Positions 1 through 6,495 of a stretch of 6,517 nt of DNA are shown here, piece after piece. Below the pieces are notes generated by a model that worked only from the letters and a program-made list of their open reading frames with translations, was not told where the DNA came from and did not search any database. Every line of letters begins with the position of its first letter. Positions within the stretch are counted from its first letter, which is position 1. The translations under genes and the position numbers were made by a program. This stretch comes from Clostridiales bacterium (GTDB taxonomy: Bacteria > Bacillota > Clostridia > Oscillospirales > Oscillospiraceae), in contig JAHZGF010000011.1 of the NCBI GenBank assembly GCA_019420945.1, positions 1-6,517 of the forward strand. Reading direction: 5' to 3'.

Positions 1-52
1 CACGTTGTTTAATTTACAAGGTACACGCTCGCTCCCGCTCTCGCGGACAGCT
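1..52 (-). other. 5' leader of a transcript leaving the window leftward, probably pre-rRNA
   Basis: Counting from the -10 box at 58-63, transcription should begin near position 51-52 and run toward position 1. The first transcribed bases can fold into a hairpin (31-51), with a CCGC/GCGG core closed by a GAGA tetraloop and a GCT/AGC base. After it comes TGTACCTTGTAAATTAAAC (minus strand, about 25-7). This resembles the CTTTGAAAACT-AAC boxA/processing region found in Firmicute rRNA leaders and spacers. No rRNA sequence is inside the window, so the rRNA assignment is an inference from promoter strength and leader motif. A strong tRNA or other stable RNA unit is the main alternative. Confidence 0.5.
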
Positions 53-57
53 TATGT

Positions 58-86
58 ATAATATCATAAGCAATTCCCTTTGTCAA
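58..86 (-). promoter_or_regulatory. Near-consensus extended -10 sigma-A promoter reading leftward out of the window
   Basis: On the minus strand the -35 box is a perfect TTGACA (81-86). The -10 box is TATTAT (58-63), with exactly 17 bp between them. A TG dinucleotide one base upstream of the -10 box gives an extended -10 (TGATATTAT). It lies downstream of sbcC and points the same way, away from it, so it serves a gene to the left of the window. Its closeness to consensus, with A-rich DNA upstream, is typical of stable RNA operons. Confidence 0.85.
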
Positions 87-120
87 CGACTTTTTTCAAT
101 TTCTTTCGATTTTTTTCATT
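87..120 (-). promoter_or_regulatory. Phased A-tract UP-like element upstream of the left-edge promoter
   Basis: Reading the minus strand toward the -35 box, three successive 10-base units occur with no gaps: GAAAAAAATC (117-108), GAAAGAAATT (107-98) and GAAAAAAGTC (97-88), followed by G at 87 and then the -35 box. The period is close to one helical turn, so the A-tracts face the same side of the DNA. This is the arrangement expected for intrinsic bending and for binding of the RNA polymerase alpha C-terminal domain (UP element). The sequence pattern is seen directly; the function is inferred. Confidence 0.65.
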
Positions 121-130
121 CTAAGAAAGT

Positions 131-231
131 CGTCTTTCAAATCAACGTATCCAGCAAATTTGATTCAGCGCTATTTCCCTGTTATAAAGGTCTCACCTCC
201 TCCCTTTTCACCCGGGCCTGTTGCTCCACTT
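131..231. other. Short non-coding stretch between sbcC and the left-edge promoter
   Basis: I see no believable gene here. On the minus strand a purine-rich GGGAGGAGGTGAG (about 191-203) looks like a strong ribosome binding site, but the GTG inside it is followed after three codons by TAA and no other good start follows. No GC-rich hairpin with a T-run is present, so sbcC has no obvious intrinsic terminator before the next promoter. Confidence 0.4.
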
Positions 232-3200
232 TCAAACAACCACTTCAACTCTGCTCCCGCAGGACCTGTCCTTGGTCACCACAATCTGTCTATCGATCTT
301 CTCCTTCAATTCTGAGACATGGGAGATGATACCCACCAGCCGGTTGCCCTCTGCCAAACTATTGAGCGCCCGGACCGCCTGCTGAAGGGTGGATTCGTCC
401 AGGGAACCAAAGCCCTCGTCCACAAACATGGTATTCAACCGAATGCCGCCGGACATGGACTGAATTTCATCGGACAGGCCCAAGGCAAGGGAAAGGGACG
501 CCTCAAAGGCCTCACCGCCGGAAAGAGAGTTGGCGTTGCGCTCCGAGCCGTTATAGTGGTCAATGACATCCAGTTCCAGTCCGCTCTGGCTGCGAAAATC
601 CTCCGCCACCTTGCGCCGCTTCAGCTCGTACTGGCCCCCGGACATCACCATAAACCGCAGGTTGGCCCGCTGCAGAATACGATCAAAGAAATTCATTTGA
701 ATATAGGTCTCTAAGGTAATCCGTTCCTTCTGGGACAACTTACCGTTAACCGTATCAGATAAAGTCCGGACCCAGGCGAAACGTTGTTCCACCCGCTCCA
801 GATCCGCCGCCTTGGCCCGAATCTGTTCCAGGGCCATGGTGTTGGTGGTATAGCGGGTATAAATTTCCTGCTGTCTTTCGGCCAGGTCCTTTTTTTGCTG
901 GAGCAATTCCGCTTGGGCTTTTTTCTGGGCCTCACCGTCGATGGGCTCGCCATGTTCCAGCAGTTCTGTCAGCTCCCGGATGGTGGTCTCCAGCCCCGTC
1001 AATTCCGATTCCAAACGTTGGCAGGCTTCCTGGGCCACCTGAAGTGCGCTATCCAACGCTGTCAGCTGGTTCTGAAGTTTCTGCCGATGGATCTGGGCCT
1101 GCTGGGCATCCGGCTGGTGCAGCTGGGTCTGCAGCAGCTGGATTTGACGGGTCAGTTCTTCGCTCTTACTCTCAGAACGGGCCATGGTTTCACCAACAGC
1201 GAAAATGGCCGCCTCCAGCTCCTTTAATTGCTGTTCTCCCCGGGGGATGCGATGCTCCAACGTCTGCTTGCGCTCCAACTTGGTCTCTACCGTCTCCAGC
1301 TGTTGTCCAATTTGAAGCATCAGCTGGCGTTGTGCCTCCCGGGCATCCAAAAGGCGTTCCTGAGCCGCTTCCAGAGAGCAATCCTCCAGAGATTCCCGGA
1401 GTTTGACCTGCAACGCCCGCTCCAGCTGGTCCTTCTGGCCCCGGAGGCCGCTCTGTTCCGCCTCCAACCGGCCTATATCGGTCCGGGCCGTCTCCCGCTG
1501 GTCGTTGAGGGATGCGCACTGATCCTCCCGGGCCCGGATGGTCTGCTCCAAGGCCTCCCGGAGGGCCAACTGGTCTTTGTTCTCCTTGAGCTGTTCCTCC
1601 AGCTGCCGCTCTTCCTCCTCCGCCTGAGTCTTACAGTCGGACAGCTGTTGGGCAGCCTGGTCAAAAGTGGGATTGGCCGCATAAGGGGCCATCCGGGTCA
1701 GCAGCTGCCGGGTCCGCTCTTCCAGAGCTGTTTTCCGCTTGCCCGCCTCCACACTTTTGCGGGTCACCTCCGCCCGGGCAGTCTCTGCCAGCGCCTTGTC
1801 CCGCTCCAGTTCCGCCTCGGTGGGGGCTGCGTCCGTCACCTGGGCCGGGCAGGGATGATGCAGCGCACCGCACACCGGACAGGGCGTTCCTTCCTCCAGC
1901 GTTCTGGCCAGAATTCCCGCCTGGGCATCTAAAAAAGCCTGATTCTGGCGGCGATATTGTTCCTCTGCCGCCTCTGATACCTCCCGGGCCTGAGCGTAAT
2001 CCTGCTGGGCCTCCTCCAGGATCTGCGCGGCCCGCCGACAGTCCTCCAGCAGATCATCCAAGTCTGCCAGATCCGCCTGCCGCTCCCGGAGCTGTTCCAG
2101 TCGATGGAGCAGTTTTTCCCGCTCTGTCTCCAGCCCTTCAGTGGCAGACCAGGCTTGGCGATCCCCCATCAGCGCTTCGCTTTCCCGCTCCCATTCCTCC
2201 GAAATGGCCTGGAGACTGCCCTCCAGCTGGGTTTGGCGATGGGCGCAGCGCTGCAGTTGGTCATGCAAAGCCCGCCAGGCGGCCAAGTCCTGTTCCAGAG
2301 ATTCCAGGGCTCCGTCCCGCCGCTGAGCCTGGGTCTGCTCTCCCCGCAGCCGCTCCCGGTCTGCCGGGGCGGTTTGGATCGCCTCCAACTCCGTGCGCCA
2401 CTCCTCCAAAGCCGATTGCTGCCGCTGCCGGGCACTCAGTTGATCCCGCTGGGTCTGCTGCTGTTGGGTGTATCGCTCCCGCTCCTGGACCAGAGCTGTC
2501 TGAGCCTCCGTCAGCTCCCGATACCGGGGCAGCTCCGCTTCCAGAGCCGCCAGGGCCTTGGCCAGGGTTTCCCGCTGGGAACTCTTTTCCTGCTGGACCT
2601 CCAGTTCCGCCCGGGCCGCCGCCAACCGGGGCTCCAAAGTCGCCTTTTGGCGCTCTGCCTCCTCCAGTCTTTTGCGGGTGTTTTGCTGCTCCTCCACCTT
2701 GCCCAGGAGGGCGGACACCCGGGTCAGCTGTTCTTCCACCTGCTCCAACCGGCTCCGCTGTTCCTCCCCCGCCAGCCGATCCCGCTCCAGCAGGGTCTCG
2801 ATGAGTTCCACCGTCTCCTGGAAGGGCAGACAATCTTCCTGAGCCAGTCCCAACTGCTCTGACAGCGGGTCGGCCTCCTCCCAGGTCACGCCGCCGATGT
2901 ACTGTTTGACACTGGCGCGCAGGGTATCACAGTCCTTTTGCAGGGCTGTCGCCTCTTGCTTCAGCCGCTCCTGAAACTGCTGATAGGCCTGGGTCTTAAA
3001 AATCTTCCGAAAAATCTCCTGGCGGGCCTTGGTGTCCGCCTTCAGCAGTTTGCGAAATTCTCCCTGGGCGATCATGGCAATCTGGGCGAACTGGTTCCGA
3101 TCCAATCCGATGATCTCCTCGATCCCGGCATTGACCTCTTTTACCCGTGTGATGATGCGGCCGTCGGGCAGCTCCAGCTCCGCCTCTGCCCGCTGGATGG

Positions 3201-3525
3201 TGACGCCTCCGCCCCGTTTCGCCGGGCGCTGGTATTCCGGATTTCGACGGACGGTGTAAATTTTCCCGTCATAGCTGAACACCAGCTCCACCAGCGTGGG
3301 CGTGTCCGGTTGAGCATATTTGGAGCGCAGCATGGAGGTGTCTCTGCTGTCCCCGCTGGGCTCCCCGTAGAGGGCATAGGTGATGGCATCAAAGATGGTG
3401 GTCTTCCCCGCCCCGGTATCGCCGGTGATCAGGTACAGGCCCTTGGTGCCCAGTTGTTCCATATCCACCTCTACCTTGCCGGCATAGGGGCCGAAGGCGG
3501 ACATCGTCAGCTTCAACGGTCTCAT
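232..3525 (-). CDS. sbcC: SbcC, ATPase/SMC-like subunit of the SbcCD DNA exonuclease (Rad50 homologue)
   Basis: A 1097-residue protein, within the usual bacterial SbcC range of about 1000-1150. It pairs with SbcD to form an ATP-dependent nuclease that opens hairpins and processes blocked double-strand ends on cytoplasmic DNA. The N-terminal lobe has Walker A GDTGAGKT (35-42) and a Q-loop glutamine in IAQGEF (Q154). A long Gln/Glu/Arg/Leu-rich coiled coil fills about 180-960, broken almost exactly at its centre by the zinc hook CPVC (C549, C552). The C-terminal lobe has the ABC signature LSGGE (1001-1005), Walker B ending in VDE (1035-1037), the D-loop SLDE (1041-1044) and the H-loop histidine H1069. 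All catalytic parts are intact. The start is supported by GGGAGG seven bases upstream and by the typical N-terminus (MRPLKLTMSAFGPY). It overlaps the sbcD stop by four bases, so the two genes are translationally coupled. Confidence 0.97.
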   Translation of the reverse strand: MRPLKLTMSAFGPYAGKVEVDMEQLGTKGLYLITGDTGAGKTTIFDAITYALYGEPSGDSRDTSMLRSKYAQPDTPTLVELVFSYDGKIYTVRRNPEYQRPAKRGGGVTIQRAEAELELPDGRIITRVKEVNAGIEEIIGLDRNQFAQIAMIAQGEFRKLLKADTKARQEIFRKIFKTQAYQQFQERLKQEATALQKDCDTLRASVKQYIGGVTWEEADPLSEQLGLAQEDCLPFQETVELIETLLERDRLAGEEQRSRLEQVEEQLTRVSALLGKVEEQQNTRKRLEEAERQKATLEPRLAAARAELEVQQEKSSQRETLAKALAALEAELPRYRELTEAQTALVQERERYTQQQQTQRDQLSARQRQQSALEEWRTELEAIQTAPADRERLRGEQTQAQRRDGALESLEQDLAAWRALHDQLQRCAHRQTQLEGSLQAISEEWERESEALMGDRQAWSATEGLETEREKLLHRLEQLRERQADLADLDDLLEDCRRAAQILEEAQQDYAQAREVSEAAEEQYRRQNQAFLDAQAGILARTLEEGTPCPVCGALHHPCPAQVTDAAPTEAELERDKALAETARAEVTRKSVEAGKRKTALEERTRQLLTRMAPYAANPTFDQAAQQLSDCKTQAEEEERQLEEQLKENKDQLALREALEQTIRAREDQCASLNDQRETARTDIGRLEAEQSGLRGQKDQLERALQVKLRESLEDCSLEAAQERLLDAREAQRQLMLQIGQQLETVETKLERKQTLEHRIPRGEQQLKELEAAIFAVGETMARSESKSEELTRQIQLLQTQLHQPDAQQAQIHRQKLQNQLTALDSALQVAQEACQRLESELTGLETTIRELTELLEHGEPIDGEAQKKAQAELLQQKKDLAERQQEIYTRYTTNTMALEQIRAKAADLERVEQRFAWVRTLSDTVNGKLSQKERITLETYIQMNFFDRILQRANLRFMVMSGGQYELKRRKVAEDFRSQSGLELDVIDHYNGSERNANSLSGGEAFEASLSLALGLSDEIQSMSGGIRLNTMFVDEGFGSLDESTLQQAVRALNSLAEGNRLVGIISHVSELKEKIDRQIVVTKDRSCGSRVEVVV

Positions 3526-4661
3526 GTCTTATCCTCCCAGATTTCTTCCATCAGCTGCCGGGCAAAGTTCTGCTGTTCCTGTCCCATGGGCTGCCCGTTC
3601 TGCTGCTGGTAAAACGCCTCCAGCAGTTCCATTGGAGACCGGGATGCAGCGCAATCCGCCCCCTCCACGCTGCCCCCGGCCCGGGTCCGCTGGTTGTCAT
3701 AATCCAATTTCATCAAGTTGTTGTAGATCACCCGCAGCTTGCCCACCGCATCCGGAATGTCCTCCTCATCGGTAAGCGTGATGTGGACATAGTCCTGCCG
3801 GTAGCTGGTGTTTTCGTAAAAGCTGCGAAGGGTGAGCTCTTCATAGCTGCCCCGGAGTTCCACCAGATCACGCAGCGGTGACAGGGGCAGTGTCCGAAGG
3901 GAGATCTGTCCCTTCGCCCCCAGTTCCACCACCGTCAGAGATTTTTGCTGCCGGGCCTCGGAGAAAGAGTATTTCAGCGGAGTGCCGCAATAACGCACCG
4001 TATCCCGGCCCACCTTCTGAGGGCCATGGATATGCCCCAAAGCCACATAGTCAAAGGGGTCAAAAACCGACACATCCACATTGTCAGTCCCTCCCACAGA
4101 GATATCCTCGGAGTCGCTCCGGGTGGCCCCGGTGACAAACTGGTGGGCCACCAGCACATTGCGCCCGGCAGTATCCACTTCCATGGCCTCCACCGCCGCA
4201 GCCAGGGCATCGGTGTAAGTGGCGATCTCCCGGTCTGGGAAACAGCGCCGGACCTGGGCCGGCTTCAAAAAGGGCAGCAGATAGAGGTTCACCGGCCCGT
4301 ACCGGTCCTCCAGAACGACAGGGGCCACCCGGCCCTGGTACATCGGGGCCACATGGACGCCGCTGCCGGCCATCAGCCGCCCGCCGAAAGCAAGCCGCTC
4401 CGGGGAGTCATGGTTGCCGCTGATCAGGAACACCTGCAAATTCCGCTGAGACAGGGCCACCAGAAAATCGTCCAGCAAGGTCACCGCCTCTCCGGAGGGA
4501 ACGGATTTGTCGTAGACATCTCCGGCAATGAGAACTCCATCCGGCTGTTCCTGGTCCACCAGGCGCAATATTTCCGACAAAATATAGCGCTGATCCTCCA
4601 ACATGGAGAATTCGTTGACCCGTTTGCCCAGGTGCAGATCAGAGAGATGAATCAGTTTCAC
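3522..4661 (-). CDS. sbcD: SbcD, Mre11-family nuclease subunit of SbcCD
   Basis: A 379-residue calcineurin-like metallophosphoesterase, close to the usual SbcD length. It is the nuclease partner of SbcC, cutting DNA ends and hairpins with two Mn ions. All metal-binding motifs are visible, numbered from the GTG start: SDLHLG (D8, H10), AGDVYD (D48), SGNHD (N83, H84, D85), VAHQ (H173) and GHIH (H210, H212). The C-terminal capping region follows, with the family-typical YCGTPLKYSFSE. I place the start at GTG 4661 because it gives the standard N-terminus V/MKLIHLSDLHLGK. An in-frame ATG at 4733 would add 24 residues unlike the family, and that ATG overlaps the apparent -10 box. The ribosome binding site is AGAGG with a rather long spacing of about 11 bases. 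sbcD is the first gene of the operon and overlaps sbcC. Confidence 0.96.
   Translation of the reverse strand: MKLIHLSDLHLGKRVNEFSMLEDQRYILSEILRLVDQEQPDGVLIAGDVYDKSVPSGEAVTLLDDFLVALSQRNLQVFLISGNHDSPERLAFGGRLMAGSGVHVAPMYQGRVAPVVLEDRYGPVNLYLLPFLKPAQVRRCFPDREIATYTDALAAAVEAMEVDTAGRNVLVAHQFVTGATRSDSEDISVGGTDNVDVSVFDPFDYVALGHIHGPQKVGRDTVRYCGTPLKYSFSEARQQKSLTVVELGAKGQISLRTLPLSPLRDLVELRGSYEELTLRSFYENTSYRQDYVHITLTDEEDIPDAVGKLRVIYNNLMKLDYDNQRTRAGGSVEGADCAASRSPMELLEAFYQQQNGQPMGQEQQNFARQLMEEIWEDKT
3532..3538 (-). promoter_or_regulatory. Ribosome binding site of sbcC inside the end of sbcD
   Basis: The minus strand reads GGGAGGATAAGACATG. A strong GGGAGG lies seven bases before the ATG at 3525, within the last codons of sbcD. 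With the ATGA overlap it indicates translational coupling and fixes the sbcC start. Confidence 0.8.
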
Positions 4662-4732
4662 AGTACACACAGCCTCTTTTCTCCCCAGCCTCCCGCTGTA
4701 AACGGAATTGCCGGGGCATGTGCTTTGGATCA

Positions 4733-4762
4733 ACTATATCCCATACACAGCATCCCAGTCAA
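4733..4762 (-). promoter_or_regulatory. Probable sigma-A promoter of the sbcDC operon
   Basis: On the minus strand, TTGACT (4757-4762) and TATAGT (4733-4738) are separated by 18 bp. Each box differs from consensus at one position. Transcription would start near 4726, giving a leader of about 65 bases before the sbcD GTG. I see no clear operator or LexA-type palindrome, so regulation cannot be read from the sequence. Confidence 0.65.
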
Positions 4763-4787
4763 GAAACAGGCTCTTCCAACCAGCAGC

Positions 4788-4827
4788 AAAAAACAGGGCG
4801 CTGTCTGAAGACAGCGCCCTGTTTTTT
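4788..4827. terminator. Bidirectional rho-independent terminator
   Basis: A perfect 12-bp stem, CAGGGCGCTGTC (4794-4805) with GACAGCGCCCTG (4810-4821), closed by a TGAA loop. It is flanked by A6 on the left and T6 on the right, so it has a T-run in both directions. On the minus strand it lies nine bases past the stop of the fragment at 4836-5168 and just upstream of the sbcD promoter, so it fits as that gene's original terminator and insulates sbcDC. Confidence 0.92.
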
Positions 4828-4835
4828 CTTTCCTG

Positions 4836-5168
4836 TCAGCTCAGAGACAAAACCTCCGAAAGGGGCGGATTGGGCTTCCCATCAAAAGTCATGAAATAGT
4901 CCTCCACAATGTCGGCAATGAATGCCTTGGCCTTGGCCTCCTCCCGGGGGCCTGGCTTACTATCGCAGTCGTAGTGGAAGAAATAGGATCCGGGCCTCAG
5001 GCTGCCGTCTCCCATCCGGTACATCACCGCGTCGCAGACATCCGCATCCGGCCCGTCATTGTGCTTGCCGGGCACAAAATCCGCCTTGGGTTTGACTCCC
5101 ACCGGATAGCCTGCAGGGCCGGTCTCCTTGCCGGCGCAGGAGAAGCGGCCAATGCGGATGGCTGCGCC
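4836..5168 (-). pseudogene. C-terminal fragment of an unrecognised protein, 5' end lost
   Basis: The minus-strand frame is open from a TAA at 5169-5171 down to TGA at 4836-4838, about 110 codons. I do not recognise the family. The residues look like real protein (GRFSCAGKETGPAGYPVG, then VPGKHNDGPDADVCDAVMYR, then a stretch with LRPGSYFFHYD), and a strong terminator follows the stop immediately, as expected for a genuine gene end. No ATG with a ribosome binding site opens it: the first usable start is a GTG at 5102 without a convincing Shine-Dalgarno, and protein-like sequence continues upstream of it to about 5160. There the neighbouring plus-strand gene fragment begins. I therefore read it as the 3' end of a longer gene cut by a deletion. 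A small intact gene starting at GTG 5102 is possible but less likely. Confidence 0.6.
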
Positions 5169-5172
5169 TTAT
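5150..5172. other. Inferred deletion junction between two head-to-head gene remnants
   Basis: Minus-strand protein-like sequence ends here going rightward, and plus-strand oxidoreductase-like sequence starts here going rightward. Neither has a start codon with a ribosome binding site, and no promoter separates them. One deletion across the 5' halves of two divergent genes would give exactly this arrangement. The exact base cannot be fixed without intact homologues. Confidence 0.5.
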
Positions 5173-6366
5173 GTGGATATTGCTCAGATTCGGGCCAGCG
5201 ATGCCGACGGCAACCATCCCACCAACTATACCCTTGAAGAAGTACCCACCCTGGAGACCGCCGCCTACATCAAATCCAAGCAGCCCGGCGTACTCATCAC
5301 CACGGTAGGCGGCTGGCTCAATCCCGAGACCTCAGAGCGTGCCATCGCTGAGGGGAAGCTGGATCTGATCAGCATGGCTCGGGCCTGGATTTCTAATCCC
5401 GACTACGGTCAACTGCTTTATGAGGACCGGGCTGATGACATTGTTCCTTGTCTCCGGTGCAACAAGTGCCATGGACGCGGGCCAAACGATCCCTTTGTCT
5501 CTGTCTGTTCTGTCAATCCCAAGCTGGGCATCGAGCATCGGCTGGATATACTGACCAGCACGCCCGGCCCCAGCCAGCGCATTGCTGTCATCGGCGGTGG
5601 CCCCGCCGGTATGAAAGCCGCCATTGATCTGTGCGATCGAGGACATAAGGTCACTTTGTTCGAGCAAGAGAGCGAGCTGGGCGGTCTGATTCGCCATGCA
5701 GACTTTGTCAATTTCAAATGGACTTTAAAAGAATTCAAGGACTTTTTGATTCGGCAAGTGGGCAAACGGGATATCACCGTGCGGCTCAACACAAAAGCCA
5801 CCCCCGCCCTGATTAAAGCAGAGGGATTTGACTGGGTCATTGCTGCCCTGGGAAGTCTGCCCGCCACTCCGCCCATTCCTGGTGTAGATGGCAAAAACGT
5901 GATCTCCGGTCTGTCCGCAATGATGGATTGTCAGCAGGTCGGCTAACATGTAGTGGTCATCGGCGGTGGCGAAGTGGGGGTTGAAGCCGGTATTTATCTG
6001 GCCCAGACCGGTCGGGAGGTCACCGTCCTGGAAATGCGGCCAGATCTTGCGGCGGATGCCACCATTATGCACTTCCGCTCCATGTTCAAGGAATATTGGG
6101 AAAACGTACCCACCTTCCACGGGATCTGCGGCGTAACGGTCACGGGTATCACACCAGATGGAGTCAATTTCCGGGATGAAGATGGGCAGAATCAGTTCCT
6201 GCCTGCCGACACCGTGGTAATCTCTACCGGAATGAAGCCACTGCGGGAAGATGCGTTGGACTTTTACACTGCAGCTGATCGCTTTGCTTTGATTGGCGAC
6301 TGCAAGAAACCGGCTACCGTCCAGAACGCCATGCGGGACGCCTATGCTGTGGCCTCACAAATCTAA
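5161..6366 (+). pseudogene. Remnant of a 2,4-dienoyl-CoA reductase-like NADH:flavin oxidoreductase (FadH/BaiCD-type)
   Basis: About 400 codons remain of an enzyme family usually about 640-680 residues long. Intact members carry FMN on an N-terminal TIM barrel, a 4Fe-4S cluster, and a C-terminal FAD/NAD(P)H module, and reduce enoyl substrates in the cytoplasm. Here only the last part of the barrel survives (VDIAQIRASDADGNHP, then TTVGGW and SMARAWISNPDYG). The cluster cysteines follow at 5449, 5458, 5467 and 5506, then the dinucleotide fold IGGGPAG (about 5590-5610), a second fold VVVIGGGEVGVEAG after 5952, and the closing FAD motif LIGDCKKP near 6290. Most of the FMN barrel is missing. An in-frame TAA at 5944-5946 interrupts the gene just before the second fold, and the same frame resumes at once to TAA 6364. 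The substrate cannot be told. With two lesions and no start site it is very likely non-functional. Confidence 0.88.
5944..5946 (+). other. In-frame premature stop (TAA) in the oxidoreductase remnant
   Basis: The reading is CAG GTC GGC TAA CAT GTA GTG GTC ATC GGC, that is Q-V-G-stop-H-V-V-V-I-G. Frame and protein similarity continue unbroken after it, so it is a point substitution and not a frameshift. Relatives commonly have a charged or polar residue between VG and the VVVIGGG strand, so the ancestral codon was probably AAA, CAA or GAA. Confidence 0.85.
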
Positions 6367-6403
6367 TCCAGACTTTGTTTCTCCCTTTATTTCTCCCGAT
6401 AAA

Positions 6404-6446
6404 ATGAGACATCCCCGGCGCTCACCTGGCGCCGGGGATGTCTCAT
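6404..6446 (-). terminator. Strong hairpin, probable terminator for leftward transcription
   Basis: A perfect 17-bp stem (6405-6421 with 6429-6445), extendable by one A-T pair, has a 7-base loop TCACCTG. On the minus strand it is followed by TTTTAT (6404-6399). On the plus strand the tail is TACATATATAAAC, with no T-run. It lies 38 bases past the oxidoreductase stop, so it may also stop plus-strand transcripts, but the tail favours the minus strand. Confidence 0.65.
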
Positions 6447-6467
6447 ACATATATAAACATATAAGAA

Positions 6468-6495
6468 AAGCGGTCAGATATGTATCTGACCGCTT
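6468..6495 (-). terminator. Second hairpin with a T-rich tail on the minus strand
   Basis: The inverted repeat AAGCGGTCAGATA (6468-6480) and TATCTGACCGCTT (6483-6495) is perfect over 13 bases with a 2-base centre; in RNA the loop would open to about 6 bases. On the minus strand it runs into TTTTCTTATATG, a terminator-like tail. Together with the hairpin at 6404-6446 it would form a tandem terminator for a gene beyond the right edge. Positions 6496-6517 are too short to show what that gene is. Confidence 0.6.

Noticed and set aside
180..206. Possible four-codon leader peptide (GTG AGA CCT TTA TAA, minus strand) with a strong ribosome-binding-like stretch, resembling the sbcC start region
   Set aside because: The similarity is limited to GGGAGG and TGAGACC. 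No structure or downstream gene supports a leader peptide role.
54..329. 91-codon open frame on the plus strand at the left edge
   Set aside because: It overlaps the strong minus-strand promoter, its A-tracts and the sbcC end. No ribosome binding site; Ser/Phe-rich translation of AT-rich non-coding DNA.
1228..1932. 234-codon open frame on the plus strand
   Set aside because: It lies entirely antisense to the sbcC coiled coil. It is Leu/Gln/Pro/Gly-rich low-complexity translation expected from the complement of Gln/Glu/Leu codons, with no family motif.
2104..2862. 252-codon open frame on the plus strand
   Set aside because: Antisense to sbcC, with the same low-complexity composition and no ribosome binding site or homology-like motif.
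4662..4733. Longer SbcD starting at ATG 4733
   Set aside because: The 24 extra residues are unlike SbcD N-termini and the ATG overlaps the predicted -10 box; the GTG at 4661 gives the canonical start.
3945..4808. 287-codon open frame on the plus strand
   Set aside because: Antisense to sbcD, whose metal-binding motifs are all intact on the minus strand. It also runs through the sbcD promoter and into the terminator, which a real gene would not be expected to do.
4974..5237. 87-codon plus-strand open frame crossing the junction
   Set aside because: It is a shadow of the minus-strand fragment and then of the oxidoreductase in another frame; both real frames have better protein character.
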